Source: an uncultured bacterium (GTDB taxonomy: Bacteria > Verrucomicrobiota > Verrucomicrobiia > CAIQCK01). Taken from it: 64,000 nucleotides of DNA. The DNA lies in assembly GCA_903870275.1 (NCBI GenBank), contig CAIQCK010000060.1:1-64000 (forward strand). Direction: 5' to 3'. A model generated the notes under the pieces. The model was not told the origin of the DNA, searched no databases, and worked only from the letters and a program-made list of their open reading frames with translations. Shown here piece after piece: positions 34,445 through 43,583 of the stretch; the first letter of the stretch is position 1, and the number at the start of each line of letters is the position of its first letter. The translations under genes and the position numbers were made by a program.

Positions 34445-35035
34445 ATGGACGGCATCCAGTTGGTGGTGGGACTTGGCAACCCGGGACGCGAATACGCCGG
34501 GACGCGGCACAATGTCGGTTACCGCGTGGCGGACAAGCTGGCGGCCGGCGCGGATGCGCGCTGGCAGCGGGCCGCGAAGTTCGACGCCGAGATCGCCGAG
34601 GTGCGTCTGGCGGGCAGGAAGATTGTTCTTGCCAAGCCGGCGACGTTCATGAATCTGAGCGGTCGCGCGTGTGTGGCGTTGCTGCATTGGCACAAGTTTG
34701 CGCCGGAGCAGATGCTGGTGGTGACGGACGACGCGGATTTGGACGTGGGCCGGTTGCGGTTGCGGCTGAAAGGCAGCAGCGGCGGCCACAACGGTCTGAA
34801 GAGCATTGCCGAGATGGCCGGCAGCGAGCAGTTTCCGCGATTGCGGATCGGCATTGGCCGGCCCATGCGGCGGAGCGAGGGCGCGCCGGAAAACGCGCTG
34901 GTGGATTTTGTGTTGAGCAAGTTCCGCAAAGAGGATATTGCCGTGGTGGATGAAGCCGTCGGGCGCGCGGCGGACGCAGTGGCATGTGCCATCGAATGCG
35001 GCATGGACGCCGCGATGAACAAATTTAACAGTTGA
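34445..35035 (+). CDS. pth: Peptidyl-tRNA hydrolase
   Basis: 196 residues from ATG 34445; an in-frame TTG sits two codons earlier. LVVGLGNPGREYAGTRHNVGY holds the conserved Asn and the catalytic His of the RHNVG motif. KPATFMNLSG, VTDDADLDVGRLRLRLKGSSGGHNGLKSI and FPRLRIGIGRP follow in the family order. It releases peptides from tRNAs dropped by stalled ribosomes. It lies 27 bp after rplY. Confidence 0.95.
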   Translation: MDGIQLVVGLGNPGREYAGTRHNVGYRVADKLAAGADARWQRAAKFDAEIAEVRLAGRKIVLAKPATFMNLSGRACVALLHWHKFAPEQMLVVTDDADLDVGRLRLRLKGSSGGHNGLKSIAEMAGSEQFPRLRIGIGRPMRRSEGAPENALVDFVLSKFRKEDIAVVDEAVGRAADAVACAIECGMDAAMNKFNS

Positions 35036-35084
35036 TCGCCGCGCGAACGAAGGCGCGGCGACCGGATGTGAAAGGAACAAGCAA

Positions 35085-35405
35085 GTGAAACATTACGAAG
35101 CATTATTTGTGATCAATACGGGCGGCAAGGACGAGGCGGCGCCGGACTTGATCGAGGCGTTGAAAAAGGAACTGGAAGCTGCCGGTGCCAAGGTCAAGGC
35201 CATCCAGAAGATGGACAAGCGAACCTTTGCGCGGGCGACGCGAAAGCAGTCCAGCGGCTATTACGTCAATTTCGTTTTCGACGCGCCGGGCACGGTCATC
35301 GCGCCGTTGCGCGCGAAGCTGGCGCTGAACGAATCGGTCTTCCGCGTCATGTTCCTGGAACAGGCGGAAAAGAAGGTGGAAGCGAAACAGCCGGCAGCGG
35401 CTTGA
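35085..35405 (+). CDS. rpsF: 30S ribosomal protein S6
   Basis: 106 residues, GTG start at 35085 with AAAGGA nine to fourteen bases upstream. MKHYEALFVINTGG is the typical S6 opening. KAIQKMDKRTFARATRKQSSGYYVNFVFDAP and VFRVMFLEQ match the ferredoxin-like fold. First gene of the conserved rpsF-ssb-rpsR-rplI block. S6 pairs with S18 on the 30S platform. Confidence 0.95.
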   Translation: MKHYEALFVINTGGKDEAAPDLIEALKKELEAAGAKVKAIQKMDKRTFARATRKQSSGYYVNFVFDAPGTVIAPLRAKLALNESVFRVMFLEQAEKKVEAKQPAAA

Positions 35406-35414
35406 GGAGGTTTT

Positions 35415-35879
35415 ATGGCGTCGTTGAACAAAGTCTTTCTCGTGGGCAATCTGACCCGCGATCCCGAGCGCAGCTACACGCCGAAGGGAATGGCGCTGAC
35501 GAAGTTCGGCATGGCCGTCAACCACGTCTATACCACCGAGGCCGGCGAAAAACGGGAAGAGGCGAACTTTTTCGACATCGTGGTCTGGGGCAAGCAGGCG
35601 GAAGCGGCGGCGCAGTATTTGAGCAAAGGGCGGCCGGTGCTCATTGAGGGCCGCTTGAAGTATGATTCCTGGCAGAACGACAAGGGCGAGAAGCGCAGCA
35701 AGGTCAGCGTTGTGGCCGAGCGTGTGCAGTTCCTCGGCAGCGCCCAGCGTGGCGGGCAGGAGTTTCGCGAAGGCGGAGCGCCGGAGCGCGCGGAACGGCC
35801 GCCCGCGGAAGCCCCGGCGGAGGATGCAGCGCCGGAGCCGCCGGCCGCAGGCAAGGAGAAGGACGACATCCCTTTTTAA
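35415..35879 (+). CDS. ssb: Single-stranded DNA-binding protein
   Basis: 154 residues, ATG 35415 behind a GAGGAGG-like site at 35404-35410. The OB fold spans about 1-108 (NKVFLVGNLTRDPERSYTPKG, FFDIVVWGKQAEAAAQYLSKG, VLIEGRLKYDSWQ). A Glu/Pro/Ala-rich linker ends in the acidic tip KEKDDIPF that recruits replication and repair proteins. It is placed between rpsF and rpsR as in most bacteria. Confidence 0.96.
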   Translation: MASLNKVFLVGNLTRDPERSYTPKGMALTKFGMAVNHVYTTEAGEKREEANFFDIVVWGKQAEAAAQYLSKGRPVLIEGRLKYDSWQNDKGEKRSKVSVVAERVQFLGSAQRGGQEFREGGAPERAERPPAEAPAEDAAPEPPAAGKEKDDIPF

Positions 35880-35929
35880 CCATTTTGAAGTTGACGACAA
35901 TCCATCGAAAGTAAAACTGAGACGTAATT

Positions 35930-36178
35930 ATGCCAAAACCAAGGGAAAAAACTCGGAGAGATTCGACTCGGCCTCGCATGAGCGAAATGCCGAAGCGAAA
36001 ATGCAAATTGTGTGAAGACCAGGTGCAGGTGGACTACAAGCAGCCGGAGCTGCTGCGCCGGTTCATCACCGAGCGCGGCAAGATCGTGAGCCGCCACTCC
36101 AGCGGCGCCTGCGCCAAGCATCAACGCGAGATCACGCGGGCCATCAAGCTGGCGCGCGTCATGCTCCTGGTGCGCTAA
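35930..36178 (+). CDS. rpsR: 30S ribosomal protein S18
   Basis: 82 residues. [38 protein letters not shown] and [21 protein letters not shown] are the S18 core. The Cys pair in KCKLC with the later Cys/His makes the zinc-binding form. A later ATG at 35978 would trim a basic leader of 16 residues; the longer form is given. Confidence 0.95.
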   Translation: MPKPREKTRRDSTRPRMSEMPKRKCKLCEDQVQVDYKQPELLRRFITERGKIVSRHSSGACAKHQREITRAIKLARVMLLVR

Positions 36179-36217
36179 CCACCGACACGCCGAATCCATT
36201 TCCATTTACTGACGCGT

Positions 36218-36832
36218 ATGACAACCGACGTGATTCTTCTTCAACAAGTCAAGGGCCTTGGCGCCGAGGGCGACAAAGTGACGGTCGCAAACGGCTATGC
36301 CCGCAATTTTCTGCTGCCGCAGCGGCTCGCCATGCCCGCCACCCGCGCCAATGTGCGCCAACTGGAGGAGCTTAAAAAGCGCCGCACCGAGCGCGAGGCG
36401 GCGGAACTCGCGTCCGTTCGCGAGATCGCGGACAAGCTCACCAAGCTCACGCTTTCGATCCCGGTGGCGACCGGCCCCGGCGGCAAGTTGTTTGGGGCGG
36501 TGACGACCCATCACATCGCCGAGGTGCTCGTCAAGGAAGGCTTTGCGATTGACCACCACAAGCTCGAACTCAAGCACCCGATCCACGCCCTCGGCACGTT
36601 CGACGTGGACGTGAAGCTGCATCCCGAGGTGACCGCAAGCCTGAAGTTTTCCATCGTCAGCAAGACCGCGCCGGGCACCGAGGAGACGCAGGCCGCCGAG
36701 GCCGCCGCCAAGGCGCCGCGAGGCAAGAAGGCGCGCGTGGAACCTCCTGCGAAGGTTGCCGAGTCGCCGGAGCAGAAGCCCGCTGCTAAGAAGGGTGGCA
36801 AATCTCAGGCCGGAGGCAAGAAGAAGAGTTGA
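36218..36832 (+). CDS. rplI: 50S ribosomal protein L9 with basic C-terminal extension
   Basis: 204 residues, about 50 longer than E. coli L9. VILLQQVKGLGAEGDKVTVANGYARNFLLPQRLAMPAT is the signature N-domain. A long connecting helix and the C-domain (LFGAVTTHHIAEVL, HKLELKHPIHALGTFDVDVKLHPEV) follow. After about 150 comes a Lys/Ala/Pro-rich tail, like the tail on L25 in the same cluster. It stabilises the L1 region and helps keep reading frame. Confidence 0.95.
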   Translation: MTTDVILLQQVKGLGAEGDKVTVANGYARNFLLPQRLAMPATRANVRQLEELKKRRTEREAAELASVREIADKLTKLTLSIPVATGPGGKLFGAVTTHHIAEVLVKEGFAIDHHKLELKHPIHALGTFDVDVKLHPEVTASLKFSIVSKTAPGTEETQAAEAAAKAPRGKKARVEPPAKVAESPEQKPAAKKGGKSQAGGKKKS

Positions 36833-36839
36833 TGGGTTT

Positions 36840-38291
36840 GTGAGTCAGCCAGCCAACAAGGAGACGCCGTTTTCGGGGGCCGACGTGGGGCGTTCCTTGC
36901 CTCACAGCGAAGAAGCGGAGCGTTGTCTGCTGGGGTCGCTGTTGCTCAATCCGGAGCTGATCGGCGATTGTGTCGAACAGTTTGGGGCGCAGGACATGGA
37001 GATGCAGGGCGCCGAGTGTTTTTATGATGAAAAACACCGGTTGCTCTACCGGACGCTGGTGGACATGTGGCGTGACCGCGAGCCGGTGGATATTGCCACG
37101 GTCACGGTGAAGCTGGCGGGCCGGGGTTTGCTGGATCTGGTTGGCGGAGCGGTTTGGGTCACAAAGCTTTCCAACACCGTGGGGACGGCCGCAAACGCGG
37201 GCTTTTACATCAACACCGTGCGCCAGATGTTCCGGGTGCGCGAACTCATCCGCGCGGGCCAGGAGATCGTGACCAAGAGTTACGAGGCCAACGAGGAGCG
37301 GGTGGATGATTTGGTGGATCAGGTGGAGGAGATGGTCTTCAAGATCGCGCGGGACAAAGACGTCAAGGGAGTGACCAGCAGTGATGTGGCGGTCAAGGAA
37401 GCTTTCAGCGAAATCCATGAGATCATTGAGCACAAGGGCAAACTGCGCGGCCTGCCGACGGGGTTTCCAGATTTGGACAGGTGCACGGATGGGTTGCAGC
37501 AAAGCAGTATGATTGTCATCGCCGCGCGTCCCTCGATGGGCAAGACCTCGCTGGCCATGAACATCGCCGAACACGTGGCGATTCACAACCAGGAGAAGCC
37601 GGCCCCGGTGGGCGTGTTCAGCCTGGAAATGCCTGCCGTGCAGTTGATGATCCGCATGCTGTGCTCGGTGGGCGAGGTGAGCATGAGCCGGCTTCGGAGT
37701 GGCTTGTCCACATCCGCGGAGCACGCCGCGCTGGCAAGAGCGGCTGACAAGATCGCCAAGTCCAAAATCTTTGTTGATGAAACCGGCGGCCTCTCGATCA
37801 TGGAGTTGCGGGCGAAGGCGCGCCGGATGCATCTCAAACACAAGATTGAACTTCTGGTCGTTGACTACTTGCAGCTCATGCGCGCTCCGAGCAGCAGCAA
37901 GTATGACAACCGCCAACAGGAAATTGCGACCATATCCGGTGGACTAAAAACGCTCGCCAAAGAGCTGAAGATTCCTATCATCGTCCTGTCGCAGCTCAAT
38001 CGCGAGGCGGAGAAGCGCGAAGGCGGCAAGCCGCGGTTGAGCGACCTGCGCGAGTCCGGCGCGATCGAGCAGGACGCCGACGTGGTGTGTCTGATCGCGC
38101 CGAAAGATGAGCGGAAGGACGAGGAAGTCATGTCCGAGGAGATCACACAAGCCGAATTGATTGTGGCCAAGAACCGCAACGGTCCGCAGGGCAGGATTCC
38201 CTTGCAGTTCCGTCGCGACATCACGCGGTTTTTCTCGGCGGCGATCGAGCCAGGTGACGCGCCGATGCCGTCGGGAAGGGAGGAAGTTTGA
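36840..38291 (+). CDS. dnaB: Replicative DNA helicase
   Basis: 483 residues from GTG 36840, 8 bp after rplI; the open frame begins earlier but within rplI. The N-terminal DnaG-binding domain (PHSEEAERCLLGSLLLNPELI) is followed by a linker and RecA-like domain: Walker A in ARPSMGKTSLAMNIAEH, LEMPAVQLMIRML, Walker B LLVVDYLQLM, and LSDLRESGAIEQDADVV with the arginine-finger region. No intein. Unwinds DNA at the fork. The stop overlaps the bamA start region (TTGA). Confidence 0.95.
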   Translation: MSQPANKETPFSGADVGRSLPHSEEAERCLLGSLLLNPELIGDCVEQFGAQDMEMQGAECFYDEKHRLLYRTLVDMWRDREPVDIATVTVKLAGRGLLDLVGGAVWVTKLSNTVGTAANAGFYINTVRQMFRVRELIRAGQEIVTKSYEANEERVDDLVDQVEEMVFKIARDKDVKGVTSSDVAVKEAFSEIHEIIEHKGKLRGLPTGFPDLDRCTDGLQQSSMIVIAARPSMGKTSLAMNIAEHVAIHNQEKPAPVGVFSLEMPAVQLMIRMLCSVGEVSMSRLRSGLSTSAEHAALARAADKIAKSKIFVDETGGLSIMELRAKARRMHLKHKIELLVVDYLQLMRAPSSSKYDNRQQEIATISGGLKTLAKELKIPIIVLSQLNREAEKREGGKPRLSDLRESGAIEQDADVVCLIAPKDERKDEEVMSEEITQAELIVAKNRNGPQGRIPLQFRRDITRFFSAAIEPGDAPMPSGREEV

Positions 38292-40690
38292 CAGTGGCCT
38301 TCCGCGGTTGGCTTGGCGTGTGCGTGGCGCTTTGGTTGGCGGCTTGGCTGCCGGCCGGCGCTCAGGAGGCGAGCTTTCTTGTCAAGGAGGTCGAAATCCG
38401 CCACGTCGGACCGGTTCCGATCAGCGACAGCGTCATCATGGCGAACATTCAAACGAAGGCCGGCCAGCAGACGACGCGCACCGCGCTCGGCCAGGATGTC
38501 CGCAGTCTCTACGCGACCGGCTATTTCACGAACGTCCACGTCGCGCAGGAGGACGTTGAGGGTGGCGTGAAGGTGTTGTTCACCGTGCAGGGCAAGGCGA
38601 AGATCAAAGAGATTATCATCCAAGGCAACCAGAAGATCAAAGCGTCCAAGATCCGCAAGGAGATGGAATTGAAAGTGGGCGAGCCGCTCGACGAGCGCAA
38701 AGTGGTGCTGGGGCAGAAGAAGGTCGAGGAGTATTACGAGAAGGCCGGTTACGAGCAGGCGGCCATCCGCTACGACATCAGCATTGACCAGCAGACCGGC
38801 CAGGGCGTCGTGACCTTCCACATCACCGAAGGTCCGCGCGTGGCCATTATTGACATCACCTTCACCGGCAACGACCACTTCGCGAAGGCGAAACTGCAAA
38901 AGCAGATGAAGACCAAGCGCAAATGGTGGTTGTCCTGGATCGTGCGCACCAACGTGATGAAGAAGGAGCAGTGGCAGGACGATCTGGAATCGCTGCGCGA
39001 TTTCTACCGCAACGAAGGTTTCATCGACATCGCGATCAAGGATGTGAAATTCGACTATGTCACGCCCACCGAGATGTATGTGCGCATGTCCCTCATCGAG
39101 GGCAAGCAATATCAGGTCGGCCACCTCGACATCAAGGGCAACCAGCTTTTTCCCAGCGCCGGCATTCGCGCCGGGTTGAAGATGACCGAGGGCAAGACGT
39201 TCGGGCCAAAGTCGCTCGACAAGGACATAGAGGCGATTCGCGACTTCTATGGCGCCAAAGGCTACATCGACACGCAGGTGACTCCCATCAAGCAGCCCAA
39301 CGTCGAGACCGGCCGGATGGACATCATTTACGAGATCGTCGAAGGCGACATTTCCTATTTGAGCAAGATTAACATCCGCGGCAACACCAAGACCAAGGAC
39401 AAAGTCATCCGTCGCGAGATGGCTGTGAAGCCGGGTGACGTGTTCGACATGGTCAAGGTCAAGCGCAGCAAGGAACGGTTGCAGAACATGGGTTACTTCT
39501 CCAAGGTCACCACCATCCCGGAGCCGACGGATGTGCCTGGCCACAAAGACCTCGCCATCGAGGTGGAGGAGCAACGCACCGGCCAACTGGTGTTCGGCGC
39601 GGGCTTCTCCAGCGTGGATTCGCTGGTCGGCTTCGCGGAGGTCAGCCAGGGCAACTTCGACCTCTTCAACCCGCCGTTCTTCACCGGCGGCGGCCAGAAG
39701 GCGCGCTTCCGCGTGCAGTTGGGCATTCAGCGGCAGGATTACATCATCTCGTTTGTCGAGCCGTGGTTCATGGACAAACGGCTGTCGTTGGGATTCGACA
39801 TGTTTCGCACCGTGGACCAATACAGCAGCTACAACGGGCTTTACACGGAAAACCATACCGGGTTCGACGTGCATCTGACGAAAGACATCGCGCCGTTCAC
39901 CTACGCCCGGATTCAATACGGCTATCAAGTCGTCAGTTATAATCCGGGCACGGGGAATAATTTCGATTTGTTTGGCAATCCTGCGACAACGCCTGTCGGC
40001 AACCTGCCGGTTTTCTTTCAGAATCTGATAGGGGATGTTTCCGAGAGCGCCGTGTCCGCCAGCATCACGCGCGACACGCGCGACAGCATCTTCCTGACGA
40101 CGCGCGGCAACAAGACCGAGCTTTCAGCCAAAGTGGCGGGCGGCCCGCTCAGCGGGCAGGCGGAGGTTTACAAAGTGGAGTTGCGCAGCCAGCAATACAT
40201 CCCCATACCGATGACATGGCCCACGCTGGATAAGAAACACGTTCTGTTGCTCGCGGGCGGCACCGGCTTCGTGAATAGCTTTGGCGGCGCCAACAACGTG
40301 CCGTTGTTCGAGCGCTTTTTCCTCGGCGGCCCGAACAACTTGCGCGGCTTCCGTTACCGCGACGTTGGACCGAAAGACGCCAGTGTGGACGGCGTGAATT
40401 CGCCGAATCCCAACGAACCCATCGGCGGCGATACCTATGGATGGGGCACGATCGAATACACGATCCCGATCATTGAAAAGGTTCGGTTTGCCGTCTTCTA
40501 CGACGCCGGCTTTGTGAACGCGAATCCCTTCGACCTCAGGGTCTCCGGCTACAATGACGACATCGGCATCGGCATCCGGCTCGACTTGCCCATCGGCCCG
40601 ATCCGGTTCGACTACGGCATCCCGGTCACCTGCGACGCCTACAACCACCGCAGCGGCCAATTTAATTTCAACATCGGCTACCAGTTTTAG
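38288..40690 (+). CDS. bamA: Outer membrane protein assembly factor BamA
   Basis: 800 residues. I use TTG 38288, five bases after GGAGG and overlapping the dnaB stop; GTG 38294 is an alternative. A signal peptide ends near PAGAQEA. POTRA domains span roughly 27-430 (repeats of the form I-x-x-I-x-I-x-G-N, such as KEIIIQGNQKIKASKIRKEM and LSKINIRGNTKTKDKVIRREM). The 16-strand barrel follows, with the conserved loop GGPNNLRGFRYRDVGP and a C-terminal aromatic residue in NIGYQF. It inserts beta-barrel proteins into the outer membrane and is a strong sign of a didermic cell. Confidence 0.95.
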   Translation: MTVAFRGWLGVCVALWLAAWLPAGAQEASFLVKEVEIRHVGPVPISDSVIMANIQTKAGQQTTRTALGQDVRSLYATGYFTNVHVAQEDVEGGVKVLFTVQGKAKIKEIIIQGNQKIKASKIRKEMELKVGEPLDERKVVLGQKKVEEYYEKAGYEQAAIRYDISIDQQTGQGVVTFHITEGPRVAIIDITFTGNDHFAKAKLQKQMKTKRKWWLSWIVRTNVMKKEQWQDDLESLRDFYRNEGFIDIAIKDVKFDYVTPTEMYVRMSLIEGKQYQVGHLDIKGNQLFPSAGIRAGLKMTEGKTFGPKSLDKDIEAIRDFYGAKGYIDTQVTPIKQPNVETGRMDIIYEIVEGDISYLSKINIRGNTKTKDKVIRREMAVKPGDVFDMVKVKRSKERLQNMGYFSKVTTIPEPTDVPGHKDLAIEVEEQRTGQLVFGAGFSSVDSLVGFAEVSQGNFDLFNPPFFTGGGQKARFRVQLGIQRQDYIISFVEPWFMDKRLSLGFDMFRTVDQYSSYNGLYTENHTGFDVHLTKDIAPFTYARIQYGYQVVSYNPGTGNNFDLFGNPATTPVGNLPVFFQNLIGDVSESAVSASITRDTRDSIFLTTRGNKTELSAKVAGGPLSGQAEVYKVELRSQQYIPIPMTWPTLDKKHVLLLAGGTGFVNSFGGANNVPLFERFFLGGPNNLRGFRYRDVGPKDASVDGVNSPNPNEPIGGDTYGWGTIEYTIPIIEKVRFAVFYDAGFVNANPFDLRVSGYNDDIGIGIRLDLPIGPIRFDYGIPVTCDAYNHRSGQFNFNIGYQF

Positions 40691-40696
40691 TCTATA

Positions 40697-40702
40697 TATA
40701 AT
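40697..40702 (+). promoter_or_regulatory. Candidate -10 box upstream of skp
   Basis: TATAAT within TCTATATATAATG, 27 bases before the skp ATG. The matching -35 (TCGGCT at 40674) is poor, so this may be a weak internal promoter letting skp-lpxD be expressed apart from bamA. Confidence 0.4.
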
Positions 40703-40728
40703 GTAACATGAAACTTAACGAAGGAACT

Positions 40729-41436
40729 ATGACTGACATGATACTGAACAAACAGCGTCTCACGGTCGCCTTGTGTGCGGCCATGGTCGTCGCGGCGGGT
40801 TGGATGGCGCCGGCGGCGTCCGCGCAGGCGGGCGGCCCGAAGATTGGCGCCGTGGACATGCGCAAACTCTACGAAGACTTTTACAAGACCAAGACCGCTT
40901 CGCGCAGCTTCGATGAAAGCGTCGCCGCTTACCGCAAGGACTACCAGCAGCGCGTCAACGATTACAACAAGCTCAACGAGGATTTTCAAAAGTTGCGCGA
41001 GGAATCCAACAACCCCGCGCTGACCCAGGAGAAGCGCGAACAAAAAGCCAAGCAGGTCCAGGACAAGATGCTTGAACTGCGCAAGTCGCTCGAAGCCGTG
41101 AAAGAGTTCGAGCAGAACAGCCAGCAATACCTCAACGACCTCCGCCGCCGCCAGAATGACACCATTATGAAGGAGATTCTGGAAGCCGTTCGCAGGAAGG
41201 GCCGCGAAGGCAGCTACACTGTGATTGTGGACTCTTCAGGCTTCGGCACCATGTCCAACATTCCCATGGCGGTCTATGCCGACGAGAAACTCGACTTCAC
41301 CGACGTGGTTCTGAAGGAACTGAACGCCAACGCGCCCGCCAACCTGCCCGTCGGCAAGGGCTCCGGCTCCGCGCCTCTGACACTGCCAGCGCCAAGCGTT
41401 ACGCCGAAAACGCCCGCGCCATCGCCCGTTCCGTAG
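40729..41436 (+). CDS. skp: Periplasmic chaperone Skp/OmpH
   Basis: 235 residues. ATG 40729 follows GAAGGA at 40719-40724 and is preferred over ATG 40708. A signal peptide ends at ASAQA. KIGAVDMRKLYEDFYKTK is the family start, then a long charged coiled coil (about 60-160: KLNEDFQKLREESNNP, KMLELRKSLEAVKEFEQNSQ) and the returning strand YTVIVDSSGFG. The Pro/Ala/Thr-rich tail is an extension. Delivers unfolded outer-membrane proteins to BamA, encoded just upstream. Confidence 0.92.
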   Translation: MTDMILNKQRLTVALCAAMVVAAGWMAPAASAQAGGPKIGAVDMRKLYEDFYKTKTASRSFDESVAAYRKDYQQRVNDYNKLNEDFQKLREESNNPALTQEKREQKAKQVQDKMLELRKSLEAVKEFEQNSQQYLNDLRRRQNDTIMKEILEAVRRKGREGSYTVIVDSSGFGTMSNIPMAVYADEKLDFTDVVLKELNANAPANLPVGKGSGSAPLTLPAPSVTPKTPAPSPVP

Positions 41437-41445
41437 GAACTGCCT

Positions 41446-42483
41446 GTGCGAATGACCGCTCGCGAAATCTCGGAGTTGCTCGGCGGCGAACTCGTCGGCG
41501 ACGGCGACGTGGCCGTCACGCGCCTCCGCAGCATCCTTTCCGCCGGCAAGGGCGATGTGACGTTCCTGGCCCGCGCCACCTACGCGGCCCGCGCGCGCGC
41601 GTCGCAGGCGTCGGTCATTCTCGTTGGCCGCGACTGGAAGGAGCCGCTGAAGCAGACGCTCATCCGCGTTGACAATCCCTCTGCCGCCTTCCAGCGGCTG
41701 ACTGAGGCGACGGCGCCGCCGCCGGTGAAGTTTGCGCCGGGCATTCATCCGACCGCCGTTATTGCGCCGGATGCCAAGCTGGGCAATGACGTTTCGGTGC
41801 AGCCGTATGCCGTCATTGAGCCGGGCGCGGTCATTGGCGACGGTACCGTCGTTGGCGCTTACGTCTATGTCGGCCACGAGGTGAAGATCGGCTCGCAGTG
41901 CCTCTTCTATCCGCACGTCGTCATTCGCGATCGTTGCCTCGTCGGCGACCGCGTTGTTTTGCACTCCGGCGTCGTTATCGGCGCGGACGGCTTCGGCTAC
42001 GACAGCGGGCCGCAGGGTCACAAGAAGATTCCGCAGCTCGGCATCGTCGAGCTTGAGGATGACGTCGAAATCGGCGCCAACAGCACGGTGGACCGCGCGC
42101 GGTTCGACCGCACCATCATCGGGCAGGGCACGAAGATAGACAACCTCGTCCAGATCGGCCACAACTGCGTCGTCGGACGGCACTGCATCATCTGCTCGCA
42201 GGTGGGCATCAGCGGTTCCTGTGTGATCGGCAACGGCGTCATCCTGGCAGGCCAGGTGGGTTTGGCGGACCATCTCAATATCGGCGACGGCGCCATCGCC
42301 CTGGCCAAGAGCGGCCTCCACCAGGACGTACCGCCGAAGGGCAAGGTATTCGGAGCCGTTGCGCGGCCTGCGGGCGAAGAGATGAAGATCGAGGCGTGCA
42401 AAGTGCGGCTGCCCGAACTGTTCACGCGCGTGAAACAGATCGAGAAGCGTCTCGACGAAAGCGGCGAAGAGAAGAAGGACTGA
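41446..42483 (+). CDS. lpxD: UDP-3-O-acylglucosamine N-acyltransferase
   Basis: 345 residues from GTG 41446 (AGGAA six bases upstream; ATG 41452 also possible). The N-terminal uridine-binding domain (AREISELLGGELVGDG, LSAGKGDVTFLA) leads into hexapeptide repeats of a left-handed helix. HSGVVIGADGFGYDSGPQGHKKIPQLG is the LpxD signature, and LVQIGHNCVVG has the catalytic His. A C-terminal helix ends the trimeric enzyme. Third committed step of lipid A synthesis. The bamA-skp-lpxD order is the classical one. Confidence 0.96.
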   Translation: MRMTAREISELLGGELVGDGDVAVTRLRSILSAGKGDVTFLARATYAARARASQASVILVGRDWKEPLKQTLIRVDNPSAAFQRLTEATAPPPVKFAPGIHPTAVIAPDAKLGNDVSVQPYAVIEPGAVIGDGTVVGAYVYVGHEVKIGSQCLFYPHVVIRDRCLVGDRVVLHSGVVIGADGFGYDSGPQGHKKIPQLGIVELEDDVEIGANSTVDRARFDRTIIGQGTKIDNLVQIGHNCVVGRHCIICSQVGISGSCVIGNGVILAGQVGLADHLNIGDGAIALAKSGLHQDVPPKGKVFGAVARPAGEEMKIEACKVRLPELFTRVKQIEKRLDESGEEKKD

Positions 42484-42492
42484 TTTCCGGCG

Positions 42493-43035
42493 ATGCAGTT
42501 TGTCCCGACCAAAATGTTTCTCACGAAGGGCGTCGGCACCCACAAGCACGAACTGCGCTCGTTCGAGATGGCCCTGCGCGACGCCGGCATTGAGATGTGC
42601 AACCTTGTTCACGTCAGCTCCATTCTGCCGCCGCGCTGCAAGATCATTTCCCGCAAACAAGGCGAGGCGCTGCTCCAGCCCGGCCAGATCACCTTCGCCG
42701 TCCTCGCCCGCATCTCCACCAACGAGCCGCACCGCCTCATTGCCGCCTCCATCGGCGTTGCCGTGCCCGCCAACGAGGACGAGTATGGCTACCTGAGCGA
42801 GATTCACGCCCACGGCGTCAACGACCAGACCGCCGGCGACATGTCCGAGGACGCCGCCGCCGCCATGCTCGCCTCCACCCTCGGCGTCGAGTTCAACGAA
42901 GACGCCGACTGGGACCAGAAGCAGGAAGTATTCAAGATTTCCGGCAAGATCGTCCGCACCGCCAACATCACCCAGTCCGCCGTCGGCACCAGCCAATGGA
43001 CCACCGTCCTCGCCGCGGCGATTTTTATTTTTTAG
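42493..43035 (+). CDS. pdaD: Pyruvoyl-dependent arginine decarboxylase
   Basis: 180 residues. FVPTKMFLTKGVGTHKHELRSFEMALRDAGIEMCNLVHVSSILPP matches the pyruvoyl-dependent ArgDC family (split here over positions 3-47). The proenzyme cleaves itself between Ser42 and Ser43; Ser43 becomes the pyruvoyl group. SIGVAVPANEDEYGYLSEIH and the conserved Glu of the active site follow. Product agmatine feeds polyamine synthesis. Common in archaea, Chlamydiae and relatives. It lies 9 bp after lpxD, so it is expressed with lipid A genes. Confidence 0.92.
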   Translation: MQFVPTKMFLTKGVGTHKHELRSFEMALRDAGIEMCNLVHVSSILPPRCKIISRKQGEALLQPGQITFAVLARISTNEPHRLIAASIGVAVPANEDEYGYLSEIHAHGVNDQTAGDMSEDAAAAMLASTLGVEFNEDADWDQKQEVFKISGKIVRTANITQSAVGTSQWTTVLAAAIFIF

Positions 43036-43089
43036 CAAATCCGGCTACTGTGGGAAGACGATGGGGAACGATTGTTACAGGGAACCGGC

Positions 43090-43473
43090 CTATTTCGTCA
43101 CAAACTTTTTTATCCACGCCTCTGGACTTGTGCCCAAATCTTCGCCGGTTTTGCTGCGCAGGCACTCAATGATTGCTCTGATGGCGTGAGCACGGTCGCG
43201 CTCGACGATGCAGTCGAGACGTGAGCCTCTTTCTTGTTTGGTGCCCGATGGGTAATAACCCACGACATACTCCAAGCATTCTGCGGCGCCTTTCGGATCA
43301 CGCTGAGTTGCCTGCGCCCGCATCGAGTCGAAAATCTCCGTTTGGTCGCTGGCGAAGGCGACTTGAATCTTGAGCCACCCGTAGTTCCAAGAGAGGCAAC
43401 AAGTCAGTGCAAACAACCCTGCACAGATAACACTAAGTAGAATCGTTAGACGTGTGGCGGCTGGAGCATTCAT
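43090..43473 (-). CDS. Small membrane-anchored protein, unknown function
   Basis: 127 residues. One N-terminal hydrophobic helix (LTILLSVICAGLFALTCCLSW) acts as signal anchor. The rest is a small helical domain with three Cys (SAAECLEY-like AAECLEYVV, LDCIVERDRAHAIRAIIECLRSKTGEDLG) and ends IKKFVTK. I recognise no family. Convergent with the arginine decarboxylase gene; the upstream side carries a REP-like doublet. Confidence 0.55.
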   Translation of the reverse strand: MNAPAATRLTILLSVICAGLFALTCCLSWNYGWLKIQVAFASDQTEIFDSMRAQATQRDPKGAAECLEYVVGYYPSGTKQERGSRLDCIVERDRAHAIRAIIECLRSKTGEDLGTSPEAWIKKFVTK

Positions 43474-43583
43474 GGCTAGCGAAGCGGCCTAACATTCGAT
43501 TTGACTGGCCGATTTGTCGCATGGCACAGCAGCCTCAGCAAGGTCAAGGCGGGCGGGGAAAGCGCGCTGGCGGCGGATGCTTC

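Noticed and set aside
37865-39928. 687-residue minus-strand frame across dnaB and bamA
   Set aside because: Spans two unambiguous plus-strand genes and is His/Leu/Val-rich antisense text.
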